A DNA stretch of 16,496 nucleotides. Source: Helicobacteraceae bacterium (GTDB taxonomy: Bacteria > Campylobacterota > Campylobacteria > Campylobacterales > Helicobacteraceae). A model generated the notes under the pieces. That model did no database searches and was not told the origin of the DNA. It was given only the letters and a program-made list of their open reading frames with translations. Shown here in pieces: positions 7,618-14,637 of this stretch. The position numbers were made by a program, and so were the translations under genes. Positions within the stretch are counted from its first letter, which is position 1. The number at the start of each line of letters is the position of its first letter. The DNA lies in assembly GCA_029258405.1 (NCBI GenBank), contig JARHYY010000047.1, positions 1 through 16,496 of the forward strand. The letters are read 5' to 3'.

Positions 7618-9063
7618 ATGAAAATAAAAAAACGAGCTCTAACTTTTGAAGATGTACTACTTATCCCTCAATATTCTGAAATTTTACCAACACAAACTAA
7701 TTTACAAAGTTTCCTTACCCGCCACATTAGCCTCAATGCCCCTATTGTATCTGCAGCTATGGATACAGTAACAGAATACAGAATGGCTATTGCCATGGCA
7801 CGATATGGAGGAATAGGCATAATACATAAAAACATGAGTATCCAAGAACAATGCCACCATATCACAAAGGTTAAAAAAAGTGAAAGCGGGGTTATTATCG
7901 AACCCATACATATTGCACCATCAAACTCCTTAGCCGAAGCAAAACAGCTTACAGATAATTACAAAATTTCAGGAGTGCCTGTTGTTGATGATGAAGGCAA
8001 GCTGATTGGGATTTTAACCAACCGAGATATTCGTTTTGAAAATGATTTTTCCAAAACAGTAGGCGAGGTGATGACTAAAACACCGCTTATTACAGCGAAG
8101 GTTGGCACAAGCCTTGAAGAGGCTAAAGAAATAATGCATAAACATCGCATAGAAAAATTGCCCCTCATAGATTCAGAGGAAAGACTTAAAGGTTTAATCA
8201 CCATTAAAGATATTCAGAAAAAACGAGATTATCCCCATGCAAATAAAGATTCATTTGGTCGATTAAGGGTAGGGGCGGCTATTGGTGTTGGGCAACTAGA
8301 AAGAGCTCAAGCATTAGTTGAATCAGGTGTTGATGTGCTTGTTCTTGATAGTGCTCATGGGCATTCTAAAGGGGTTATAGATACCCTTAAAGAAATAAAG
8401 AATAAACTTAATATCGAAATTATCGTAGGCAATATAGCCACAGCACAAGCCGCAAAAGACTTAATTGCTTATGGTGCAGATGGCATAAAAGTAGGCATTG
8501 GTCCGGGGAGTATATGCACAACAAGGATTGTAGCAGGTGTTGGCGTACCCCAAATTTCAGCCATCGCAGAGATAGCCGAAATTACCCATCAAGCAAATAT
8601 CCCACTTATTGCTGATGGGGGCATTAAATATTCAGGAGATATTGCTAAAGCCCTTGCTGCTGGTGCAAGCAGTGTCATGCTTGGCAGCGTATTAGCAGGC
8701 ACAGAAGAAACACCGGGTGAGATTATTATTTTTCAAGGTAGGCAATATAAAAGTTATAGAGGCATGGGTAGCTTAGGTGCTATGAATAAAGGAAGTGGCG
8801 AACGGTATTTTCAAGATGGCATAAGTAGCAACAAGCTTGTACCAGAAGGCATTGAAGGAAGAGTGCCTTATAAAGGCAAGATAGCTGATGTACTCCATCA
8901 GCTCTTAGGTGGCTTAAGAGCATCTATGGGCTATTTAGGTGCAGAAAATATCTTTACTTTATGGAAAAAAGCAGAATTTGTTGAAATAACTTCAGCTGGG
9001 CTTAAAGAATCACATGTGCATGATGTAATGATAACACAAGAATCACCTAATTATCATATTTAA
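7618..9063 (+). CDS. guaB: IMP dehydrogenase
   Basis: Oxidises IMP to XMP with NAD+, the committed step of GMP synthesis. The 481 residues show the split TIM-barrel catalytic domain interrupted by two CBS domains (about 95-200, with GVPVVDDEGKLIGILTNRDI and LPLIDSEERLKGLITIKDI). The catalytic loop is GIGPGSICTTRIVAG with the nucleophile C300. The flap/phosphate region includes SVMLGSVLAGTEETPGE and YRGMGSLGAM. A good ribosome binding site, AAAAGGA (7606-7611 area), lies seven bases before the ATG. It is the last gene of the six-gene run and is followed by a weak hairpin. The gatA-guaB pairing is recalled from H. pylori. Confidence 0.98.
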   Translation: MKIKKRALTFEDVLLIPQYSEILPTQTNLQSFLTRHISLNAPIVSAAMDTVTEYRMAIAMARYGGIGIIHKNMSIQEQCHHITKVKKSESGVIIEPIHIAPSNSLAEAKQLTDNYKISGVPVVDDEGKLIGILTNRDIRFENDFSKTVGEVMTKTPLITAKVGTSLEEAKEIMHKHRIEKLPLIDSEERLKGLITIKDIQKKRDYPHANKDSFGRLRVGAAIGVGQLERAQALVESGVDVLVLDSAHGHSKGVIDTLKEIKNKLNIEIIVGNIATAQAAKDLIAYGADGIKVGIGPGSICTTRIVAGVGVPQISAIAEIAEITHQANIPLIADGGIKYSGDIAKALAAGASSVMLGSVLAGTEETPGEIIIFQGRQYKSYRGMGSLGAMNKGSGERYFQDGISSNKLVPEGIEGRVPYKGKIADVLHQLLGGLRASMGYLGAENIFTLWKKAEFVEITSAGLKESHVHDVMITQESPNYHI

Positions 9064-9074
9064 CCGCTACTATT

Positions 9075-9091
9075 GCTCAACTCACTTGAGC
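9075..9091 (+). terminator. Weak hairpin after guaB
   Basis: GCTCAA and TTGAGC form a 6-base perfect stem with a 5-base loop, 12 bases after the guaB stop. There is no U-tract after it, so if it ends transcription it may need Rho, or it may only protect the mRNA 3' end. A second short palindrome, CTCTTAAGAG, lies at 9110-9119. Confidence 0.35.
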
Positions 9092-9353
9092 TTAGAAGCA
9101 ATTCTAGCCCTCTTAAGAGTCTCAAGAACTGTTATTAAAAATTCAACATATTATAAAAGACTTTGCCCTCTAATATATTCTTATATTCATAATTGTTAAA
9201 AAAAGAAATTAAATTTTTAAAATGCATCACAGAAGTGATCGAGCATAATATTTATCTCTTATCAAAAATAGGCTTATTTTTTAGATATGTAAGTTCATGC
9301 AAGATGTGATATTCTTATATAAATATTAATACTCTATGCGAGAGGAATAAGCC

Positions 9354-9529
9354 ATATACGAGATTAGTTTTGATTTGGATATTGAATCTTTAAAGAAATC
9401 TTATGATACTACTTATCATAATGCCTACTATGAAATACAGACTATTGTAAAATATGGTTTGAGAGCATACATGGAAGCTTTTATATGAATACTTCTTTTA
9501 GAGTTGAATATTGGAGCAATTTTACATAA
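9354..9529 (+). pseudogene. vapD: vapD relic (VapD-family ribonuclease/toxin)
   Basis: Translation from 9354 gives YEISFDLDIESLKKSY, then TTYHNAYYEIQ, and after a one-base frame change at 9458-9461 GFESIHGSFYMN. This matches the N-terminal half of H. pylori/Haemophilus VapD (recalled pattern FDL-x-IE-x-LKK-x-Y, NKAY, GFE-x2-QGS-x-Y-x-N) in order and spacing. VapD is a small Cas2-like endoribonuclease, in some bacteria the toxin of a toxin-antitoxin pair. Two lesions are seen: the expected ATG is ATA (9354-9356), although AGAGGA (9341-9346) sits seven bases upstream at the right distance, and one T appears lost in GGTTTGAG so that the original frame ends at TGA 9486-9488. The shifted frame stops at 9529. 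The usual C-terminal half (tryptophan plus SVRDI-type motif) is not recognisable. No partner antitoxin is seen. Confidence 0.7.
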
Positions 9530-9608
9530 ATCATTAAAAGTTGCCATTGCAGAACATAGAGATATTATTGTATTAAAATCTTATAAATTAGGTGCTCAAG
9601 AGGTTTGA
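9489..9608 (+). pseudogene. Open stretch after vapD relic, origin unknown
   Basis: The original vapD frame reopens after its TGA (9486-9488) and stays open for 39 codons to TGA at 9606-9608. It has no start codon of its own near the beginning. The peptide (including LKVAIAEHRDIIVLKSYKLG) has a protein-like composition but does not match the VapD C-terminal half that I remember. It may be a diverged end of vapD, a piece of a neighbouring lost gene, or chance. I cannot assign it. Confidence 0.3.
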
Positions 9609-9686
9609 GCTCTCTTGGTAAAGTAAATTCAAAATAAAATCAATATATGCTTTCTTTGGCTTTGTTGTTTCTTTGTGCTAGGCAGG

Positions 9687-9710
9687 GGCATAAAAACCAA
9701 CTTTAATGCC
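9687..9710. other. Imperfect hairpin upstream of flaB promoter
   Basis: GGCAT (9687-9691) pairs with ATGCC (9706-9710), extended by AAA/TTT with a single bulged A. It lies 20 bases upstream of the -24 element. It could end stray transcription from the left or be an upstream site; there is no U-tract in either direction. The in-frame ATG at 9706 lies in this stem, which argues against its use as a start. Confidence 0.35.
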
Positions 9711-9729
9711 ATCAGAAAAAGGCAAGATA

Positions 9730-9744
9730 TGGAACAATGTTTGC
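9730..9744 (+). promoter_or_regulatory. Sigma-54 (RpoN) -24/-12 promoter of flaB
   Basis: The sequence TGGAACAATGTTTGC has the invariant GG (9731-9732) and GC (9743-9744) separated by exactly 10 bases, and it agrees with the RpoN consensus TGGCAC-N5-TTGC except for one base. Transcription would start near 9756, giving a leader of about 31 bases to the ATG at 9787. Established knowledge: in H. pylori flaB and hook genes depend on RpoN and the FlgR/FlgS system, whereas flaA uses sigma-28. Confidence 0.88.
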
Positions 9745-9786
9745 TTTATAGCCCATAACATCAAAAATTACAGCAAAGGATGCAAA

Positions 9787-11355
9787 ATGAGTTTTGTAAT
9801 CAATACAAATGTGGCTTCTCTTAATTCTCACGCAGTGGGGCTACAAAATGGCAGGTTTCTTAGTACAGCTTTAGAACGGTTAAGTTCAGGGCTTAGAATT
9901 AATAAGGCAGCAGATGATGCCTCTGGTATGGCTATTGCTGACTCTTTACGCTCACAGGCTTCATCGTTAGGGCAGGCGGTTAGAAACGCTAATGATGCTA
10001 TAGGTATGATACAAATTGCTGATAAAGCAATGGATGAGCAAATCAAAATTCTTGATAGCGTTAAATCAAAGGCTGTTCAAGCTGCTCAAGATGGGCAGAC
10101 TACCACCACAAGAAAAGCACTACAACAAGATATTTTACGCTTACTCGAAGAATTAGATAATATCGCCAACACTACAAGCTTTAATGGACAAGAAATGCTT
10201 TCTGGAGCTTTCACTAACAAAGAATTCCAAATTGGTGCTTACTCAAATACTACTGTGCAAGCAAGCATTGGACCAACTAATACCGAAAAAATAGGACATG
10301 TTCGCTATGAAACAAGTAGCATGAGTGCCGTAGGCATGCTTGCTTCTGGTGGTGCAGCGAATTTACAGCTTGTTACCTTTAAGGCATTGCAGGTTGATGG
10401 TGTGAATGATGCATTGCTTGAATCAGTGCGCATTTCAACTTCTGCTGGTACAGGTTTAGGGCAATTAGCCGCAGTGATTAACAAAAACTCTGATAAGCTT
10501 GGCTTTAGAGCAAGCTTTAATGTAGAAGCAAGAGGCAGCAATCAGCTCATGAGCGGTACAATACAAGGTCTTGTTATTAATGGCGTAACCATAGGAACGG
10601 TAAATGATGTGCAACAAGCTGATAGAGATGGGAGATTAATCAAAGCGATTAATGATCAAAAAGAAGCCACAGGTGTTACAGCAAGTATTGATATACAAGG
10701 GCGATTAACTCTAACAAGCAATGATGGAAGAGCAATTGCTGTTAAGACTACATTAGTATCTGGAACATCACAAGCAACAACAGCAACAGAGATGCTAGGT
10801 GGTGGAAACTTAGCAGGGGTATCTGGAGCAACCCATGCCATTGTAGGTAGGCTAACGCTCACAAGACATGGCGCAAGAGATATTCTTATTAGTGGGACAA
10901 ACTTTAGCCGTGTGGGCATGCACACAACTCAAGGCATTGCCCAACAAACTGTAAATTTAGCTTTGGTACGCAATAATATGGATGCAAATCTTGCTTCTGC
11001 TATTGGTGCAAATGGTAATGCAGCTATTGCAAGCACAAATAAATTTGGTATCGGAGCTGGGGTTACAAGCCTTCAAGGTGCTATGGCGGTTATGGATATG
11101 GCTGAATCAGCAAGAGCTCATCTTGATCAAATTAGAGCAGACTTAGGTTCTGTGCAACAACAGCTTGTAGCTACAGTAAATAATATCACCATCACACAGG
11201 TAAATGTGAAGGCAGCCGAATCAACTATTAGAGATACAGACTTTGCTGAAGAATCAAGCAACTTTACTAAACATAATATCTTGGCACAATCTGGTAACTT
11301 TGCCCTTTCGCAAGCAAACCAAGTGCAACAAAATGTCTTGAGACTTCTACAATAA
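9787..11355 (+). CDS. flaB: Flagellin B (minor, hook-proximal flagellin)
   Basis: Filament subunit secreted by the flagellar type III system. From the ATG at 9787 it has 522 residues, close to H. pylori FlaB (514). The start MSFVINTNVASLNSHAVG matches FlaB rather than FlaA, as do RLLEELDNIANTTSFNGQ, IGHVRYETSS and the ending VLRLLQ. N-terminal D0/D1 (1 to about 175) and C-terminal D1/D0 (about 420-522) are conserved; the centre is variable and Ser/Thr-rich, as expected of a glycosylated flagellin. The segment LDSVKSKA (89-96) replaces the TLR5-recognised LQRVRELA of Salmonella flagellin, a change known in epsilonproteobacteria. The in-frame ATG at 9706 would add 27 residues, but the sigma-54 promoter lies inside that extension, while AAAGGA (9775-9780) precedes 9787. 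maf follows directly. Confidence 0.96.
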   Translation: MSFVINTNVASLNSHAVGLQNGRFLSTALERLSSGLRINKAADDASGMAIADSLRSQASSLGQAVRNANDAIGMIQIADKAMDEQIKILDSVKSKAVQAAQDGQTTTTRKALQQDILRLLEELDNIANTTSFNGQEMLSGAFTNKEFQIGAYSNTTVQASIGPTNTEKIGHVRYETSSMSAVGMLASGGAANLQLVTFKALQVDGVNDALLESVRISTSAGTGLGQLAAVINKNSDKLGFRASFNVEARGSNQLMSGTIQGLVINGVTIGTVNDVQQADRDGRLIKAINDQKEATGVTASIDIQGRLTLTSNDGRAIAVKTTLVSGTSQATTATEMLGGGNLAGVSGATHAIVGRLTLTRHGARDILISGTNFSRVGMHTTQGIAQQTVNLALVRNNMDANLASAIGANGNAAIASTNKFGIGAGVTSLQGAMAVMDMAESARAHLDQIRADLGSVQQQLVATVNNITITQVNVKAAESTIRDTDFAEESSNFTKHNILAQSGNFALSQANQVQQNVLRLLQ

Positions 11356-11358
11356 ACC

Positions 11359-11385
11359 TTTTATGATGCCTAAGGCATCATAGGG
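11359..11385 (+). terminator. Strong hairpin between flaB and maf
   Basis: TATGATGCC (11362-11370) and GGCATCATA (11374-11382) form a perfect 9-base stem with a 3-base loop, extendable by T-G pairs on both sides. It begins seven bases after the flaB stop and lies 27 bases before the maf start. No U-tract follows, so it may act as a partial terminator or as a 3' stabiliser that makes flaB transcript more abundant than maf. Confidence 0.6.
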
Positions 11386-11408
11386 ATACATCACTCAAAA
11401 GGCGTATT

Positions 11409-13412
11409 ATGGAAAATACCGAAGAGCAAAAAAGTGTTTTTGAAAAAAATATGGAAGCATTATATGCCATAGATCCACTCACGACTTCTTTATTGCAAAA
11501 GGTTACAGCAAATGAAAAATTTGAAATTTTTATAAGTTCTGACCCTGCTAATATTAATTTTGTAAATAAAGAAAATTTTAAACCACTTTTTGTAACCAAC
11601 CCTGTTAATGAAACAATGAAAACAATGCAAGAGCTTAGTGCATATGCTCTATATCCCCATCTCTATTTCTTTGGTTTGGGCAATGGGGTTTTATATCGAT
11701 TACTTTTGAATAATAATGAAGCTTTAGAGCATTTAGTTATTATAGAACCAGAAGCTGAGATTCTTTATAATGTATTCCACTTTTTTGACTTTTCTGAAGA
11801 GATTAAAACAAGGCGTGTAGAATTTCATATTGCCGCTAATGTAAATAAAATAGTTGTGGAATATATTTTTGGGTTTAAAACATCATCAGTTTATTCAAAG
11901 CTCTATGACTTAAGGCTTTTTAATAGCTATTATGGTGCTTATAGAGATGAATACTTGCGTATTAACAAACTCTTTACAGAGGTTATTGAAAGTGTAATTA
12001 TTTCTTATGGAAATGATTCTAATGATTCTGTAATTGGGCTTAAGCATCTTTTGCTCAATGTGCCAGAAATGCTACAAAACCCAAGCTATCAAGAGTTTGT
12101 TAAAAAAGCTCAAAATACTTCTACAGCCATTATTGTTTCTACTGGACCAAGCCTATATAAACAATTGCCTTTACTCAAAGAAGTTGCCCCATATGTAACG
12201 ATTTTTTGCATTGATGCATCATTCCCCATACTTACACAAGCAGGCATAAAGCCAGATATTGTACTTACGCTTGAAAGGGTTGAGGAAAGTGCAAAATTTT
12301 ATACCGATACTCCATTAGAAGCTCAAGATGGCGTTATTTTTGCCATTACCGCTATTGCCCATAAAAAAACATTAAATGCTATTACTAGAGGGCAAAAGAT
12401 TTTGCCCATGCGTCCATTTCCCTATACCTTTTATCTCAAGCTTGAAGAATATGGCTATGTAGGCATAGGCATGAGTGCTGCAAATATGGCTTATGAGGCT
12501 ATAAGGCATTCAGATTTTTCAAGCATTGTATTCATTGGGCAGGATCTAGCCTTTGGAGCAGATGGCACAAGCCATTCTAAAGGGGCTGTTTATGGAGAGC
12601 GAGAAGTTATAAAAGAAATTGTAAAGCAAGATAAAAAAGATCCCATAATGCTAGAAGCCTATGGCGGCGGGAGAATGGTTGAAAGCACTTATGTATGGAG
12701 GTTATTCTTGAAATTTTTTGAGCTTGATATTGCTAAAACACCGCCTAATATTGATGTTATTAACGCTACAGAAGGGGGCGCAAGAATACATGGTGCAAAT
12801 GAGCATAGCTTTAAAGAAGTAGTAGATGCTATTGACAAGAGCCAAGTTAAAAAGCCCATTATCCTTAAAGAACCAACAGAAAAAGAATATGAGGTAAATA
12901 AAGAAAAAATAACCAAAAGGATAGAGAGCATTTTACATCATGGCAATATACAAAAAGCAAAAGTAGAAAAGATCTTTTTAGATATTTGCTCCATGACAGA
13001 AGAACTTGAACGACTCAATAAAGAACAACAGCTTGAGAAAATAAATTTTAAAAAAATGGATAGATTGGTTGATAAAATTAATGCAGCAAAGAATAACTTT
13101 ATAAAAAACAAGCACATGCGAATATTTGACAATATTGTACAAAGTTATATGATGCATCAAGAAATGGAGCTTGCTAAAATTAGCACAAGAATGGTAAATG
13201 GTGATATAGAAGAAAAGGCACGAAAAATAGATTGGATTTATGCTCATAAATATTGGTTTTTCAGTCTTGCTGGGGGCATAGATACTGTGCTTGAAGTCAT
13301 TAAAGATTCAGTTAAAGAATGGATGGATATACCAGAACAATATCTCACTAAAGAAATACCTACACCTATAAAAAGTAGCATTGTAACAGAAGATGGGGTG
13401 CTTCATATCTAA
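11409..13412 (+). CDS. maf: Motility accessory factor, flagellin glycosyltransferase
   Basis: A 667-residue Maf-family (DUF115, MAF_flag10) protein. The family is required in Campylobacter, Helicobacter and Aeromonas for transfer of nonulosonic acids (pseudaminic or legionaminic acid) onto flagellin Ser/Thr residues in the cytoplasm before export. The core domain begins with STGPSL (244-249), followed by IFCIDASFPILTQAGIKPD and later SIVFIGQDLAFG and GGRMVESTYVW. The first about 200 residues form the Maf N-terminal region; the last about 160 are Lys/Glu-rich helices, possibly coiled coil. Its place after flaB matches the recalled HP0115-HP0114 pair. AAAAGG precedes the ATG at 11409 by six bases. 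No separate promoter is evident, so read-through from flaB past the hairpin is likely. The transferred sugar cannot be read from the sequence. Confidence 0.93.
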   Translation: MENTEEQKSVFEKNMEALYAIDPLTTSLLQKVTANEKFEIFISSDPANINFVNKENFKPLFVTNPVNETMKTMQELSAYALYPHLYFFGLGNGVLYRLLLNNNEALEHLVIIEPEAEILYNVFHFFDFSEEIKTRRVEFHIAANVNKIVVEYIFGFKTSSVYSKLYDLRLFNSYYGAYRDEYLRINKLFTEVIESVIISYGNDSNDSVIGLKHLLLNVPEMLQNPSYQEFVKKAQNTSTAIIVSTGPSLYKQLPLLKEVAPYVTIFCIDASFPILTQAGIKPDIVLTLERVEESAKFYTDTPLEAQDGVIFAITAIAHKKTLNAITRGQKILPMRPFPYTFYLKLEEYGYVGIGMSAANMAYEAIRHSDFSSIVFIGQDLAFGADGTSHSKGAVYGEREVIKEIVKQDKKDPIMLEAYGGGRMVESTYVWRLFLKFFELDIAKTPPNIDVINATEGGARIHGANEHSFKEVVDAIDKSQVKKPIILKEPTEKEYEVNKEKITKRIESILHHGNIQKAKVEKIFLDICSMTEELERLNKEQQLEKINFKKMDRLVDKINAAKNNFIKNKHMRIFDNIVQSYMMHQEMELAKISTRMVNGDIEEKARKIDWIYAHKYWFFSLAGGIDTVLEVIKDSVKEWMDIPEQYLTKEIPTPIKSSIVTEDGVLHI

Positions 13413-13432
13413 AATAAAAATATAAAAATTTA

Positions 13433-13450
13433 AGGGGTTTTAAAGCCCCT
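13433..13450 (+). terminator. Terminator-like hairpin after maf
   Basis: AGGGG (13433-13437) pairs with CCCCT (13446-13450), and the T-rich/A-rich loop sides can extend the stem by one to two pairs. It lies 20 bases after the maf stop and before a new promoter. The following bases are only moderately T-rich, so efficiency is uncertain. Confidence 0.55.
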
Positions 13451-13468
13451 ACTATTGCCTTATTGAGA

Positions 13469-13497
13469 TATAATTATATATCAAATTAATAGAAGGA
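13469..13497 (+). promoter_or_regulatory. Sigma-70-type promoter and RBS of glycan genes
   Basis: A perfect TATAAT (13469-13474) follows the maf hairpin and precedes the glycosyltransferase start by 27 bases. AAGGA (13493-13497) is four bases before the ATG at 13502. There is no clear -35, which is usual for Helicobacter housekeeping promoters. Together with the hairpin this suggests a transcription unit separate from flaB-maf. Confidence 0.6.
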
Positions 13498-13501
13498 TAA
13501 A

Positions 13502-14593
13502 ATGGCTTGTATTCTTTTTGTGATTGATGTAATGCGTCCTGGAGGTGGAGCACAGAAGATATTAAAAGAGGTTTTGTATTCTTTGCATGGACATGGGCAC
13601 AAGGTGAAATTGCTTGTGCTTAAGAGGACTGCATATATGCTTGATATGCAGGCTATAAATGTAGAATGTATTTTAAATGATGAAAAAGAAAGACTTCTTG
13701 TGCATACCTTTGAGATTACACAAAAGATATATGAAGAATCAAAGCAGTATGATATTATAGTTTCTTTTATGGATTTTATCGTGTGCTATTTTGTAACTTT
13801 GGCTTGCATGTTAGCACATAAGCCTTATTATGCCTTTGTGCGTTGCGAACCTTCATTTGTGGCAAAAACTTTTGCAAATGCTGAAGTTAATCATAATATA
13901 TATGCTCTTTGTTTGCAAGGGGCGAGCAAAGTGGTGTGCAATTCTCAATCATCTTGCAATGATGTTGTTAAAAATTTTGGTGTTTCTTTAGATAAGGTGC
14001 ATTTGCTCTATAATCCTATTAACCTTCAATATGTCGCACAAAGGGCAGAGGAAAAAAGCTCTATGCCCCTAAAGAAAAAGGGTGAAATTTTTTGTATATG
14101 TATTGGGCGACTGAATGCACAAAAAAATTATAGCACTATTTTACATGCTTTTAAGGATATGAAGAGCCATATAAAGCTTTTTATTTTAGGCGATGGAGAG
14201 CTCAAGGTGCAGATGCAAGATTTTGTGCGAGAACATGGCATGGAAAATGTATATATGCTTGGTTATAAGGATAACATTTATCCTTATGTTAGAGATGCCG
14301 ATATTTTTATTCATTGTTCTTTCTCTGAAGGCTTTAGTAATGCTTTGCTAGAAGCTGCGAGCTTGGGGCTGCCTTTGGTGCTCTCTAATATTGCGGTGCA
14401 TGCTGAAGTATTTGAGCAAGGGGCATTATTCTTTGAACCAAATGATGCTTATGGCTTACAAAGGCAAGTACAGCTTTTAGCAGAGAGCGAAAAAATGCGC
14501 AAGGAGCTTTCAAGCAAAGTTTTAAAAGCAGTGGCATTATATGCACAGAGAGATTTTAAGGCAGAGTTATTGAGCATTTTTGCATGTTGCTAA
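13502..14593 (+). CDS. GT4-family glycosyltransferase
   Basis: A 363-residue retaining glycosyltransferase with GT-B fold. The N-terminal Rossmann half starts ILFVIDVMRPGGGAQKI with the glycine-rich loop (13-16) typical of GT4. The C-terminal nucleotide-sugar half (about 195-363) shows GRLNAQKNY (202-210), LGDGELK and the E-x7-E motif E276-E284 in EGFSNALLEA. It has no signal peptide and no clear membrane segment. Donor and acceptor cannot be read from the sequence; relatives build LPS O-chains, lipooligosaccharide or N-glycans on the cytoplasmic side. An asparagine-synthase-like gene follows after 44 bases and the neighbouring maf suggests, but does not prove, a link to surface or flagellar glycans. 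Confidence 0.9.
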   Translation: MACILFVIDVMRPGGGAQKILKEVLYSLHGHGHKVKLLVLKRTAYMLDMQAINVECILNDEKERLLVHTFEITQKIYEESKQYDIIVSFMDFIVCYFVTLACMLAHKPYYAFVRCEPSFVAKTFANAEVNHNIYALCLQGASKVVCNSQSSCNDVVKNFGVSLDKVHLLYNPINLQYVAQRAEEKSSMPLKKKGEIFCICIGRLNAQKNYSTILHAFKDMKSHIKLFILGDGELKVQMQDFVREHGMENVYMLGYKDNIYPYVRDADIFIHCSFSEGFSNALLEAASLGLPLVLSNIAVHAEVFEQGALFFEPNDAYGLQRQVQLLAESEKMRKELSSKVLKAVALYAQRDFKAELLSIFACC

Positions 14594-14637
14594 AGCCTTC
14601 ATACAAAGAGCAATGAATAAAATGTTAAAGGAAAAAA

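Larger units (their letters stand above)
9064..9786. other. Long gap between guaB and flaB
   Basis: No intact gene lies in these 723 bases. In order they hold the guaB 3' hairpin, an AT-rich stretch with frequent stops in all frames (about 9120-9335) including a short hairpin ATCAC/GTGAT (9226-9239), a decayed vapD (9354-9529), a further open stretch of unknown origin ending at 9608, an imperfect hairpin (9687-9710), and the sigma-54 promoter and leader of flaB (9730-9786). The gap looks like the remains of an accessory gene inserted between housekeeping and flagellar genes. Confidence 0.7.

Noticed and set aside
9067..9076. CTACTATTGC shared with 13449-13458, both just after genes
   Set aside because: A single 10-base match between two AT-rich gene ends can occur by chance, and the surroundings do not align further.
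9075..9170. Short minus-strand peptides after guaB (one ends RARIASKLK)
   Set aside because: They are broken by stops, lack starts, and resemble nothing I recognise; they overlap the guaB 3' hairpin and probably arise by chance.
9706..9786. 27-residue N-terminal extension of flaB
   Set aside because: The sigma-54 promoter lies within it, the ATG at 9706 is in a hairpin stem, and other flagellins start at the equivalent of 9787.
10305..10925. Open frames antisense to flaB
   Set aside because: They are shadows of the repetitive Ser/Thr/Ala-rich flagellin coding sequence, with no ribosome binding sites or recognisable products.
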